Source: RGIG4608 sp045651165
GTDB lineage: Bacteria; Bacillota; Clostridia; Oscillospirales; CAG-272
Reading direction: 5' to 3'
Length of the DNA stretch: 64,000 nucleotides
Assembly (NCBI GenBank): GCA_045651165.1
Contig: JAZRRX010000039.1
Coordinates: 251,990-315,989, forward strand
Below the pieces are notes generated by a model that was not told where the DNA came from, did no database searches, and saw only the letters and a program-made list of their open reading frames with translations. Shown piece by piece: positions 15,258 to 23,601 of the stretch. Within the stretch, counting starts at the first letter, position 1, and each line of letters begins with the position of its first letter. The position numbers and the translations under genes were made by a program.

Positions 15258-17324
15258 ATGGAAAATCTCAATCCTAAATACGAAGCGCTGTTTACTCCTT
15301 GGAAAATAGGTAATGTTGAGATCAAAAACCGTATAGTAATGTGCCCCATGGGTGGTACTTCCCTTTTCGGTTGGTTTGAACTTGGCGGTTGCCATTTTGA
15401 CAAAGAAGCAGCAAAGCTCTTCTTAGAGCGCGCCAACAATAATGTTGGTCTTATCATTCCTGGTATCGCACCTCTTCGCGACACCTTCTGGGGCAAATGG
15501 CTCTGGCAAAATCCCAAAATGTTCGAGGAGCTTAAGGAATTTATGGATGAGATCCATAAGACCGGTGCAAAGCTTTTCGTTCAGCTCACTGCAGGCATGG
15601 GACGTTCATGGGCTATTACTGAACTTGTAGCTCCTCTTCATAAAAACAAGCTTACAAGAGCTATTGTTAAACCCATCATAGATACAAGCCACGAACTTGC
15701 ATCTCCCTCTCCTCAGCCATCTCGTTGGGCACATGACATCATTTGTCCCGAAATGACAGTTGAACAGATCCACGAAATAATTGAAGCATTTGCAAAAACT
15801 GCAAAGCTCTGCATGGATGCAGGTGTTGACGGTGTTGAAGTTCACGCTGTTCACGAGGGTTACCTTCTTGACCAGTTTGCTATTGAATACTTCAATAAGC
15901 GTACTGACGAATACGGTGGAAGCTTTGAAAACCGTTATCGTTTTGCCGCTGAGGTAGTTAGAGCAATTAAGGAAGAATGTGGTGCTGATTTCCCCGTTTC
16001 TCTTCGTTACTCTGTTGAGTCTAAGATGAAGGACTTCTGCTACGGTGCTATGCCCGGTGAAGAATACGTTGAAATCGGTAGAAATATGGAAGAAAGCGAA
16101 AGAGCTGCTAAGTATCTTCAGGATGCTGGCTACGATATGCTCAATGCCGACAACGGTACATATGACTCTTGGTACTGGGCTCATCCCCCGATGTATATGC
16201 CCGAAAACTGCAACCTTGAAGACGTTGCTCACATAAAGAAATTCGTTGATATTCCTGTAGTTTGTGCAGGTAGAATGGATCCCGAAGTAGGTGCTGCGGC
16301 AGTTGCTGAAGGTAGAATAGATGGTGTTGGCGTTGCTCGTCAGTTCCTTGTTGACCCCGAATGGATCACAAAGCTTATTGACGACCGTCTTGAAGAAATC
16401 AAGCCCTGTATCTGCTGTCACAGTGGATGCTTCAACTTCTCTTCTTCTAAAGGTCACGCAAATACTCAAGACCTTACAGACACAATGGGTCTTGCTCGTT
16501 GCGCACTTAACCCCGAAACAATGCAATCCAAGAAATATAATCTTAAGCCCGCTAAAAAGTCAAAGAAGGTAGCAGTTATCGGCGGTGGTATCGGCGGTAT
16601 GGAAGCTGCTATCGTACTTGCAAAGCGTGGACATAAGGTTACTCTTTACGAAAAGACAGATAAGCTCGGTGGTGTATTTATTGCCGCTGCTGCTCCCTCA
16701 TTCAAGGAAAAGGACCGTGATCTTATCGCTTGGTATAACAGAGAGGTAAGAAGCTATCCCAACATTGAAATCAAGCTCAACACCGAAGTTAAGGACGTTA
16801 AGAGTCTCAAGGCAGACAAGGTTATCGTTGCAACAGGTGCTAAGGCAAGAAAGCTCAATATCAATGGTGCTCACAAGGCAATCGATGCAGTTGATTATCT
16901 TCTTGGCAACAAACAGGTTGGCGAAAAGGTAGTTATCGTTGGTGGTGGTCTTACAGGTTGTGAAATCGCTTACGACCTCTACCTTAAGGGCAAACAGCCC
17001 ATCATCGTTGAAATGATGGATGACCTTATCGTAACAAAGGGTGTTTGTCTTGCTAACACAAGCTATCTTCGTGACTTCTTCAAAACAAATCAAGTTCCCG
17101 TTCACCTTGAAACAGCAATCAAGCAGATCGTTCCCAGAGGTGTTATCGTTAAACACAAAAACGGTGAATATGAAACTATCCCTTGTGATAGCGTAATCTT
17201 CTCTGTTGGATATAATCCCGCTCCCGTTGCAACAAAGAAAGTTCATGTTATCGGTGACGCTAAGTCAGTTGGTAACCTTAGAACAGTTATTTGGGGCGCT
17301 TGGGACGTAGCAATGAAAATTTAA
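15258..17324 (+). CDS. NADH:flavin oxidoreductase / enoate reductase family (OYE + 4Fe-4S + FAD)
   Basis: A 688-residue enzyme with the layout of 2,4-dienoyl-CoA reductase and clostridial 2-enoate reductase. Residues 1 to about 370 are an FMN-binding old-yellow-enzyme barrel (GVEVHAVHEGYLLDQF, then DEYGGSFENRYRF). A four-cysteine cluster (Cys384, Cys387, Cys391, Cys415) should hold a 4Fe-4S centre. The rest binds FAD and NAD(P)H (GGGIGGMEAA near residue 442, a second GGGLTGCE later). The spacing between the third and fourth Cys (23 residues) looks longer than usual. Substrates of this family are alpha,beta-unsaturated acids or CoA thioesters, including bile-acid intermediates (BaiCD/BaiH). 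The genes that follow encode an aconitase-X dehydratase, so the substrate may be that enzyme's product, which is inference. Confidence 0.9.
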   Translation: MENLNPKYEALFTPWKIGNVEIKNRIVMCPMGGTSLFGWFELGGCHFDKEAAKLFLERANNNVGLIIPGIAPLRDTFWGKWLWQNPKMFEELKEFMDEIHKTGAKLFVQLTAGMGRSWAITELVAPLHKNKLTRAIVKPIIDTSHELASPSPQPSRWAHDIICPEMTVEQIHEIIEAFAKTAKLCMDAGVDGVEVHAVHEGYLLDQFAIEYFNKRTDEYGGSFENRYRFAAEVVRAIKEECGADFPVSLRYSVESKMKDFCYGAMPGEEYVEIGRNMEESERAAKYLQDAGYDMLNADNGTYDSWYWAHPPMYMPENCNLEDVAHIKKFVDIPVVCAGRMDPEVGAAAVAEGRIDGVGVARQFLVDPEWITKLIDDRLEEIKPCICCHSGCFNFSSSKGHANTQDLTDTMGLARCALNPETMQSKKYNLKPAKKSKKVAVIGGGIGGMEAAIVLAKRGHKVTLYEKTDKLGGVFIAAAAPSFKEKDRDLIAWYNREVRSYPNIEIKLNTEVKDVKSLKADKVIVATGAKARKLNINGAHKAIDAVDYLLGNKQVGEKVVIVGGGLTGCEIAYDLYLKGKQPIIVEMMDDLIVTKGVCLANTSYLRDFFKTNQVPVHLETAIKQIVPRGVIVKHKNGEYETIPCDSVIFSVGYNPAPVATKKVHVIGDAKSVGNLRTVIWGAWDVAMKI

Positions 17325-17353
17325 TCTCGATTTATCGAAAGGAAATTTCAAAA

Positions 17354-18628
17354 ATGGTATTAACAAAAGAACAGCAAGCCATACTTAACGGCGAAAAGGG
17401 TGAAACTCTTGCCAAAGTTATGGAAACAGTAGTTCGTTACGGTGAACTTTTCGGCGCAGAAAAGCTTGTTCCCGTAACAAGCAAATATAATCACCTTGTA
17501 ACAAGCTTCGGTCTTAAGATGATGACTCCCGTTTTCGATCTTATGCAGCAGCTTATCGATGCAGGTGTTGTATCCGAGCAGCAGTTCTCTGCTGACCCTC
17601 GTCCACTTGATCCCAACGTTCCTCAAAACCTCTTGCAGAAGATTGTTTTCAACGTTGCTATGTACTCAAAGCAGGATTTCTATGAAGGTCAGCTCAAAAC
17701 ACTCGGTCTTATGGATCAAAACGCATTCACATGTGCGTGCTATCTTGACCAGGTAGGAAATAAACCCCAGAAGGGTGAAGTTCTCTCTTGGGCAGAATCA
17801 AGTGCGGTTGTTTATGCTAACTCCGTTCTTGGTGCAAGATGTAACAGAAACTCTGGTATCATTGATATCATGGGTTCAATCGTTGGCTATGTTCCCTATT
17901 TCGGTCTTTTGACTGATGAAGGAAGAAAAGCAACTTGGGTTATCGAAATCAAAACAACAAAGAAACCCGAAGCACAGCTTCTCGGGTCTGCAATCGGTAT
18001 GAAGGTTATGGAAGATGTTCCTTACATCAAGGGACTTGACAAGTGGCTTGGTGATGAGCTTGACGATGCGGCTTGCTCATTCCTTAAGGACTTCGGCGCG
18101 GCTACAGCTTCTAACGGTGCGGTTGGTCTTTATCACGTTGATAATCTCACTCCCGAAGCAAAAGAACTTGGCGAATCTCTCATCGCAGAGGGCGCAAAAA
18201 CATATGTTATCGACGATGCAGAACTTCAGAGAGTTTATGACTCCTATCCTGTAATTTGGAAGAAGAAGGACGCAAAACCCAAGCTCTGCTTTATGGGTTG
18301 TCCTCACATGAGCTTGGAGCAGCTTAAATCTTGGACAGTTCGCCTTGAAGATTCTCTTGAAGCGGCTGGTAATAAAAAGGTTGTAATTCCTACAGTATTC
18401 ACATCTGCTCCCGCAGTTATCGAGGAATTCAATAAGACAGAATATGCGGCTCGTCTTAAGGCAACAGGCGTAATTCTTTCTTACATTTGTCCTCTTATGT
18501 ATATGAATAATCCTCTCTCCAAGTCCATGCCCGTTATCACATCATCCAACAAGCTTCGTACATATACAACAGCTCGTTATTACACGGATGAAGAAATTCT
18601 TGAACAAATCACAAAGGGGGTAAAGTAA
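17354..18628 (+). CDS. Aconitase X large (catalytic) subunit, DUF521
   Basis: A 424-residue protein matching the AcnX large subunit. It begins LTKEQQAILNGEKGETLAKV, has the block WAESSAVVYANSVLGAR (about 147-163) and YVPYFGLL, and carries candidate Fe-S ligands in CAC (Cys127, Cys129), GCPHMS (near 316) and ICPLMY (near 380). Known AcnX enzymes are dehydratases: cis-3-hydroxy-L-proline dehydratase in bacteria and mevalonate-5-phosphate dehydratase in archaea. The ATG at 17354 follows AAAGGAAA and lies 29 bp after the reductase gene; the frame upstream of it lacks coding features. The small subunit gene follows 1 bp later. The substrate is not known. Confidence 0.88.
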   Translation: MVLTKEQQAILNGEKGETLAKVMETVVRYGELFGAEKLVPVTSKYNHLVTSFGLKMMTPVFDLMQQLIDAGVVSEQQFSADPRPLDPNVPQNLLQKIVFNVAMYSKQDFYEGQLKTLGLMDQNAFTCACYLDQVGNKPQKGEVLSWAESSAVVYANSVLGARCNRNSGIIDIMGSIVGYVPYFGLLTDEGRKATWVIEIKTTKKPEAQLLGSAIGMKVMEDVPYIKGLDKWLGDELDDAACSFLKDFGAATASNGAVGLYHVDNLTPEAKELGESLIAEGAKTYVIDDAELQRVYDSYPVIWKKKDAKPKLCFMGCPHMSLEQLKSWTVRLEDSLEAAGNKKVVIPTVFTSAPAVIEEFNKTEYAARLKATGVILSYICPLMYMNNPLSKSMPVITSSNKLRTYTTARYYTDEEILEQITKGVK

Positions 18629-18629
18629 G

Positions 18630-19079
18630 ATGAAGGTTTTCAAAGGTAGAATTGTTGCTCCCGGCAACGTAACTGCAGAAGCAGTTGTTTCTCACGCAGG
18701 TCTTAACACTCTTGCTTCATTCCAGGGCGCTCTCCAGTTTGGTGACAAAAAGGCAACTTGTGGCGACCAGAACAACCCCGACCTCTATAATAAGCAGATG
18801 GCTGGCAAGGCACTTTGCCTTCCCCAGACAATCGGTTCAACTACTGGTGGTCTTGTTCTCTATTGTGCATGCGCAATGGGACGTCAGCCCGCAGCAATGC
18901 TCTTCTCACAGCCCATTGACTCACTTGCAGGCGCAGGCGTAGTTATCGCTGACGTTTGGCTCAATGACGAAAAGGCAAAAATGGCAGTTGTTGACTCTCT
19001 CGGTGAAGAGTTTCTTAACTATGTAAAGGACGGTATGTCCATCACAGTTAAGGAAGACGGAACTGTTGAGGTTGCTTAA
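18630..19079 (+). CDS. Aconitase X small (swivel) subunit, DUF126
   Basis: A 149-residue protein equivalent to the swivelling domain of aconitase, encoded separately as in bacterial and archaeal two-subunit AcnX. Key family features are the glycine-rich TIGSTTGGLVLYCACAMG and AAMLFSQPIDSLAGAGVVIA. It starts 1 bp after the large-subunit stop with GGGG upstream, so the two subunits are translationally coupled. A strong terminator follows. Together with the large subunit it should form the Fe-S dehydratase. Confidence 0.88.
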   Translation: MKVFKGRIVAPGNVTAEAVVSHAGLNTLASFQGALQFGDKKATCGDQNNPDLYNKQMAGKALCLPQTIGSTTGGLVLYCACAMGRQPAAMLFSQPIDSLAGAGVVIADVWLNDEKAKMAVVDSLGEEFLNYVKDGMSITVKEDGTVEVA

Positions 19080-19089
19080 CTAGTAAATT

Positions 19090-19124
19090 AAAAGTCCGAC
19101 AGAGTTTCTGTCGGACTTTTTTAT
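19090..19124. terminator. Bidirectional terminator
   Basis: AGTCCGACAGA and TCTGTCGGACT (19093-19117) form a perfect stem followed by T6 on the plus strand and preceded by A-rich sequence. It separates the aconitase-X operon from convergent spoVT. Confidence 0.9.
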
Positions 19125-19675
19125 TCTTCAAGTTGACGTCCTAAAAATCCTGCTGCAGTGCTAACAAGTCGAGTCTCAACCTCAACTGAAATATTGTTTT
19201 TTCCGTATCCGTCAAGTGACTTGAGAGAAGCCACGCATCCAATAATGTCACCACTACTTATAATTGGCATAGCACAACTCACATAGTGCGCCAAGCTCTC
19301 GTTAAGAGGCATCATTTTCTCACTTGAATCCTTGTGAACGTAAATGCTTCTGCCCTCCATCACCTTTTCAAGCTCTGCAGAGAGTGATTTTTCAAGATAT
19401 TCCCTCTTTGGAACACCCGCACAGGCAATCACTGCATCCTTGTCGCAAATTATCACGTCCATCATACAAACCTTGTTGAGCGTATCCGCATATTGAGAAG
19501 CAAAATTCGTTAACTCTCCAATGGGAGAATACTTTTTAAAAATGACCTCGCCCTCGCGGTCAGTATAAATTTCAAGTGGGTCACCCTCGCGGATTCTCAT
19601 AGTTCTTCTAATCTCCTTCGGAATGACAACCCTGCCAAGATCGTCAATTCTTCTCACAATTCCCGTTGCTTTCAT
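19121..19675 (-). CDS. spoVT: Stage V sporulation transcription factor SpoVT
   Basis: A 184-residue regulator with an N-terminal AbrB-type swapped-hairpin DNA-binding domain (GIVRRIDDLGRVVIPKEIRR, residues 5-24, then TMRIREGDPLEIY) and a C-terminal GAF domain (about 55-180). In Bacillus it is made in the forespore by sigma-G and tunes sigma-G genes, linking sporulation to germination. The length and domain order are those of true SpoVT. Two truncated AbrB-like relatives lie elsewhere in the window (52764-52943 and 59037-59225). Its upstream region carries an inverted repeat and a sigma-G-like promoter. Confidence 0.95.
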   Translation of the reverse strand: MKATGIVRRIDDLGRVVIPKEIRRTMRIREGDPLEIYTDREGEVIFKKYSPIGELTNFASQYADTLNKVCMMDVIICDKDAVIACAGVPKREYLEKSLSAELEKVMEGRSIYVHKDSSEKMMPLNESLAHYVSCAMPIISSGDIIGCVASLKSLDGYGKNNISVEVETRLVSTAAGFLGRQLEE

Positions 19676-19681
19676 ATATAT

Positions 19682-19739
19682 AATCTCCTTATTTTACAAA
19701 TTTGTACATTTAGTATCTGCAAAATAAGGAGATTTATAC
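19682..19739 (-). promoter_or_regulatory. spoVT leader: 14-bp inverted repeat over the ribosome binding site and sigma-G-like promoter
   Basis: AATCTCCTTATTTT (19682-19695) and AAAATAAGGAGATT (19721-19734) are perfect inverted repeats with a 10-bp palindrome ACAAATTTGT (19696-19705) between them. On the minus strand the near arm contains the AAGGAG ribosome binding site. A possible sigma-G promoter reads GTATA (19735-19739), 17 bp, GATACTA (19711-19717), against a consensus of GHATR and CATWHTA. Confidence 0.5.
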
Positions 19740-19823
19740 CGTATTTTATTTTTAAAAATTTATATCAAAATTCCATAAAGAGAATCACACGGTTTAAAGC
19801 ATCACTTTTATTTTTGCAAACTA

Positions 19824-19852
19824 TTGAAAAGAATCACAAAATATGCTATAAT
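19824..19852 (+). promoter_or_regulatory. Promoter with extended -10 upstream of the metallophosphoesterase
   Basis: -35 TTGAAA (19824-19829), 17 bp, -10 TATAAT (19847-19852) preceded by TG. The next long gene starts 230 bp downstream at 20083, giving an unusually long leader that contains only a 30-codon open frame. Confidence 0.7.
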
Positions 19853-19901
19853 TAGGTTAGAAAATATCGAAAGATGGGCACACATTTTTAATGAGAAAAA
19901 T

Positions 19902-19994
19902 ATGATAAATGCATATATAAATATTGCTCTTGACAGCTTCGCTTTTGTCGTTTTAACAATTATAATCGGCCTAATTCGCCACCATATTAAATGA
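19902..19994 (+). pseudogene. 30-codon hydrophobic open frame, probable gene remnant
   Basis: The frame ATG 19902 to TGA 19994 encodes 30 residues with a hydrophobic run (ALDSFAFVVLTIIIGLI) that looks like the first membrane helix of a larger membrane or signalling protein. Nothing further in this frame continues it, and the sequence to 20082 shows no other coding signal. The site before the ATG (GAGAAAA) is weak. It may be the decayed 5' end of a lost gene, or a short leader peptide. It lies directly behind a good promoter. Confidence 0.3.
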
Positions 19995-20082
19995 CAGTTA
20001 AAACAGAATATTTATGAAAATATAATTATTTCAAGAAAAGGTACTGAAACTTTGCATTTATTTAAACATAGGAGGTTTCACA

Positions 20083-21195
20083 ATGAAAAAAATACTGACT
20101 TGCTTTTGCTACACGGACATTCACAACCAGCAATCGATGTTGGATTATCCGACTACACTTAGAAAATCTGTTGTACAAGCAAAGAAACTTGCCACCCAAG
20201 AATTTGGCTTGGCAGATGTTGCCATTGTCGGTGGCGATAACGTATCCGACTATCCTCATTGGAATATGTCGTGCTGTCTGCCTAAGAAGAATTTTCTTGA
20301 TATTAAAGAAAAATTGCATAAATGTATCTCCGAAAGTGTAAAAGATGGCAAGGTTATTTATGTTACCGGAAACAACGACATGATAATGGGTGACATCGGA
20401 ACCGAGGAAAATGAGCCTTATAACACCACGGATTTTTACGATCTTATGGATAATGCGTTTGGTGAACTTCCCGAGAGTGAGAAATTTGAGGTTTTCTCTA
20501 AGGAAAAGCCGAATGAGCATTATTTAGGTGCGTTTCATTATCTTGTAAACGGCGTCGATTTTATCGGAATTAATATACATCCCGATACCGCATTTAATTC
20601 TCACGAAGGATATTATAGTAATGAAACTATGATTTGGGTCAAGAAAAAACTTAACGAGATTGACCCCGATGGCCAAAAATGTGTTTTTGTTGTGGGACAT
20701 TTATCGGCGATATATTATTTAAATGACGGCGAATTGCTCGAAACTATGATAAACGGAGACAGAGACCTGTTTTACAGTATTTTTAAGGGACATCAAAATA
20801 CTTTTTATCTTTATGGTCACTTACATGGCGAGAGAGCTTGCTTTAGAGATTATTCTTCGGGAGCTGTTTTGCATCTTGATGATAATAATATGCCTCTTGA
20901 CGCAAATCTTAAGTCGAAAAATTCGAAGGGTTTGGAATATGCTTATTCCTTGGTACATATGGGTGGACTCAGACCGTTTTGGGAGGAACATTTTGAGAAC
21001 GATGCAATTGAAGGCTACGGTGGGTTAAAGGAAAAAAGGATTTATCCCCATACTGGCACACCGCTTATTGCTCAGTTCTTGGTATTTGAACTCTATTCAG
21101 ATCGCGTAGTTTTCCATATTAGAAACACCGGAGAGCACGAATTATACAACAAAAAAGATAAATTGCAGGAATATACGGTGTATTTAAAGAAGTAA
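20083..21195 (+). CDS. Calcineurin-like metallophosphoesterase
   Basis: A 370-residue predicted cytoplasmic phosphoesterase. The five metal-binding motifs are all visible: DIH (Asp12, His14), GGDN (near 56), GNND, VVGH and YGHLHG. No signal peptide is present. AGGAGG lies 8 bp before the ATG. It lies 68 bp upstream of the GH78 rhamnosidase gene on the same strand and could be co-transcribed, so a role in handling a phosphorylated or phosphodiester-linked glycan fragment is possible but unproven. The substrate cannot be read from the sequence. Confidence 0.85.
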   Translation: MKKILTCFCYTDIHNQQSMLDYPTTLRKSVVQAKKLATQEFGLADVAIVGGDNVSDYPHWNMSCCLPKKNFLDIKEKLHKCISESVKDGKVIYVTGNNDMIMGDIGTEENEPYNTTDFYDLMDNAFGELPESEKFEVFSKEKPNEHYLGAFHYLVNGVDFIGINIHPDTAFNSHEGYYSNETMIWVKKKLNEIDPDGQKCVFVVGHLSAIYYLNDGELLETMINGDRDLFYSIFKGHQNTFYLYGHLHGERACFRDYSSGAVLHLDDNNMPLDANLKSKNSKGLEYAYSLVHMGGLRPFWEEHFENDAIEGYGGLKEKRIYPHTGTPLIAQFLVFELYSDRVVFHIRNTGEHELYNKKDKLQEYTVYLKK

Positions 21196-21263
21196 TATCT
21201 GCTATTGATATTAATTTACGCTTATTATACACTTAAGAAAACTAAACTCTATAGGAGATACTT

Positions 21264-23507
21264 ATGTTAACTAATGCAAAATGGATAAAGTCACCCATCG
21301 ATATGGTAATGGCGACAGCCGAATTTAGAAGAGACTTTTCCATAAAAAATAAAGTAAAATCAGCAACACTTTACGTATCAGCGGCAGGAGTTTACTCCCC
21401 CAAGCTTAACGGCAAAAAAATAACAGATGCCGTGCTAATGCCCGGTATTACAAGCTACAAGACGAGAGTTTTATATCAGGAATACGACGTTACTGAGTTC
21501 ATTTCCGAAAATAACGAGCTTTCCTTTGGTGTTGGTCCCGGATGGGCAGTAGGTCACTACGGATATTCGCGTGAGCGCCAGTTATACTTCGACGAGATAG
21601 CTCTTATAGCAAGACTTAATATCGTATATCAGGACAACTCTGAAGAGGATATACTTACCGACTCAAATTTTGAGGTCTTCACAACTAAAGTCACCTCCTC
21701 CGATATTTACCACGGTGAAACAGTTGACCTCACCGCAGAGATAAAGAGCCTCGGTGCTGCTGTTGAAACTACCCTTAATACCACCATCGTGCCCCAGGAC
21801 GGTGAGTGGATAAAAGAAATAGACAAGCTTGATGCAGTTGATATCATCAAAACTCCAAAGGGTGAATATGTAATTGACTTCGGTCAGAATATGACTGGAT
21901 ACGTCGAGGTAACCGTTAAGGGTAAGTACGGCGAGCGTATCGTTTTGCATCACGGTGAGGTGCTCGATAAAGAAGGCAACTTCTACAATGGCAACATGAG
22001 ATCTGCAAGGAACGAAAACGTATATGTTCTCTCGGGAAATAACGACGTATTCAAGCCTACCTACTCCTTTCAAGGATTCCGATACGTTCATCTCGTTGAA
22101 TGTCCCGAATATCTCATTGACAAAAATAATTTCAAGGCAATCAGCGTTCATTCGGATATAAAGCGCACTGGCAGATTTGTCTGCGGCAACGAAAAGATTA
22201 ATCAGCTTTATCATAACATCATATGGGGTCAGAAGAGTAACTTCCTTGATATCCCCACCGACTGCCCACAACGTGACGAACGTCTCGGCTGGACCGGTGA
22301 CGCGCAGGTGTTCTGTCGCACCGCATCTATAAACTACGATACCGAGAAATTCTTTACTAAATGGCTTGCCGACGTTGCCATCGAGCAACATGAAAACGGT
22401 GCTGTAATGGGTGTTATTCCTCGCGCTCGCAAGCACGGTGTTACCCGTGTTTCTGCCGCATGGGGTGACGCTGCGTGCATTATTCCGTGGGAGCTTTACG
22501 TTTCATACGGAAACAAGGAATTGTTAAAAAAGCATTTCCCTATGATGAAAAAATGGGTTGAATATATGCACTCCGCAGGAAGCGAAGAATTTCTCTGGCT
22601 TGGTGGCATGCATTATGGTGACTGGCTCGCTATGGACTCCGGTGCTGACAGCTACGTTGGCGCAACCTCAAACGATCTTATCGCAAGCGCATTCTTCGCT
22701 TACTCAACGAGCCTTCTTATAAAAGCAGGCGAGGTTATCGGTGAGGATATGACCAAATACCGTGAGCTATATAAGAACGCTCGCGCGGCATTCAGAGAAT
22801 ATTTTATGGAAGACGGTATGCCCAAAGCAGAATTCCCTCTCACCGAGGTAACACTCCCCAACTACTCCGTAATAGATACCGTCCGTAAGGGTATGACTCA
22901 GACTGCTCTCGTTCTTATTCTCAACTTTGGTCTTTATGAGAAAAACGAGAAAAAGGCGCTTGAGGATAAACTCTGTGAAATGATCGTAAACAACGATAAT
23001 AGAATGACCACAGGATTTGTCGGCACACCTTACATACTCCACGTTCTTACTGCCGCAAGAAAGACCGACCTTGCGTATAAGCTTCTCTTCCAGGAGCAGA
23101 ATCCCTCTTGGCTCTATTCTGTAACTCACGGTGCTACTACTATGTGGGAACATTGGAACAGCATCAAGGAAGACGGTAGCTTTTGGAGTGATGCAATGAA
23201 CTCATTTAATCACTACGCTTATGGAGCGGTTTACGATTGGATATTTTCTACCGTTATCGGTATTGCTCCCGTCGAATCGGCTCCCGCTTACCGAGAAGTA
23301 ACAATTACTCCTCACCCCTGTCGTGAGCTCGGATTTGCCAAAGCCTCTATAGAATCTCGTTCTGGCAAGATAAGTTCACATTGGTATTACAAGGAAGACA
23401 CCGTTCACTACGAGTTTGAAATTCCTGAAGGTGTTACTGCGCATATCACTCTCCCCAAAGGATTCACCAAAACCATTGGCCAAGGTAACTATGTATTCGT
23501 TGAATAA
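21264..23507 (+). CDS. Alpha-L-rhamnosidase, GH78
   Basis: A 747-residue enzyme that releases terminal alpha-L-rhamnose. It has an N-terminal beta-sandwich (ATLYVSAAGVYSPKLNGKKI), a second beta domain with FDFGQN-like YVIDFGQNMTGYVEV, and the (alpha/alpha)6 barrel. The GH78 signature DCPQRDERLGWTGDAQ (near residue 335) holds the acidic active-site residues, and TMWEHWNS near residue 630 holds the likely general base Glu. There is no signal peptide, so it acts in the cytoplasm on imported oligosaccharides. AGGAGA precedes the ATG. Its product would feed the rha genes at 54579-57926. Confidence 0.95.
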   Translation: MLTNAKWIKSPIDMVMATAEFRRDFSIKNKVKSATLYVSAAGVYSPKLNGKKITDAVLMPGITSYKTRVLYQEYDVTEFISENNELSFGVGPGWAVGHYGYSRERQLYFDEIALIARLNIVYQDNSEEDILTDSNFEVFTTKVTSSDIYHGETVDLTAEIKSLGAAVETTLNTTIVPQDGEWIKEIDKLDAVDIIKTPKGEYVIDFGQNMTGYVEVTVKGKYGERIVLHHGEVLDKEGNFYNGNMRSARNENVYVLSGNNDVFKPTYSFQGFRYVHLVECPEYLIDKNNFKAISVHSDIKRTGRFVCGNEKINQLYHNIIWGQKSNFLDIPTDCPQRDERLGWTGDAQVFCRTASINYDTEKFFTKWLADVAIEQHENGAVMGVIPRARKHGVTRVSAAWGDAACIIPWELYVSYGNKELLKKHFPMMKKWVEYMHSAGSEEFLWLGGMHYGDWLAMDSGADSYVGATSNDLIASAFFAYSTSLLIKAGEVIGEDMTKYRELYKNARAAFREYFMEDGMPKAEFPLTEVTLPNYSVIDTVRKGMTQTALVLILNFGLYEKNEKKALEDKLCEMIVNNDNRMTTGFVGTPYILHVLTAARKTDLAYKLLFQEQNPSWLYSVTHGATTMWEHWNSIKEDGSFWSDAMNSFNHYAYGAVYDWIFSTVIGIAPVESAPAYREVTITPHPCRELGFAKASIESRSGKISSHWYYKEDTVHYEFEIPEGVTAHITLPKGFTKTIGQGNYVFVE

Positions 23508-23561
23508 ATATAGCTTTTAATGTATGTGACATATCGCTCCGAATACAAAAAACACAAATAA

Positions 23562-23600
23562 AAAAGGGCGTCGTGCAATCTCACGACGGCCTATTTTTTA
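23562..23600. terminator. Bidirectional terminator
   Basis: GCGTCGTG and CACGACG pair around a six-base loop, with A5 before and a T-run after (23567-23600). It separates the GH78 gene from the convergent DUF4091 gene. Confidence 0.78.
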
Positions 23601-23601
23601 T

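Noticed and set aside
15606..16526. Minus-strand open frame of 306 codons inside the OYE-type reductase gene
   Set aside because: Antisense shadow of a well-conserved enzyme; its composition (Cys, Phe, Asn, Ser) is not protein-like for this genome and no start signals are present.
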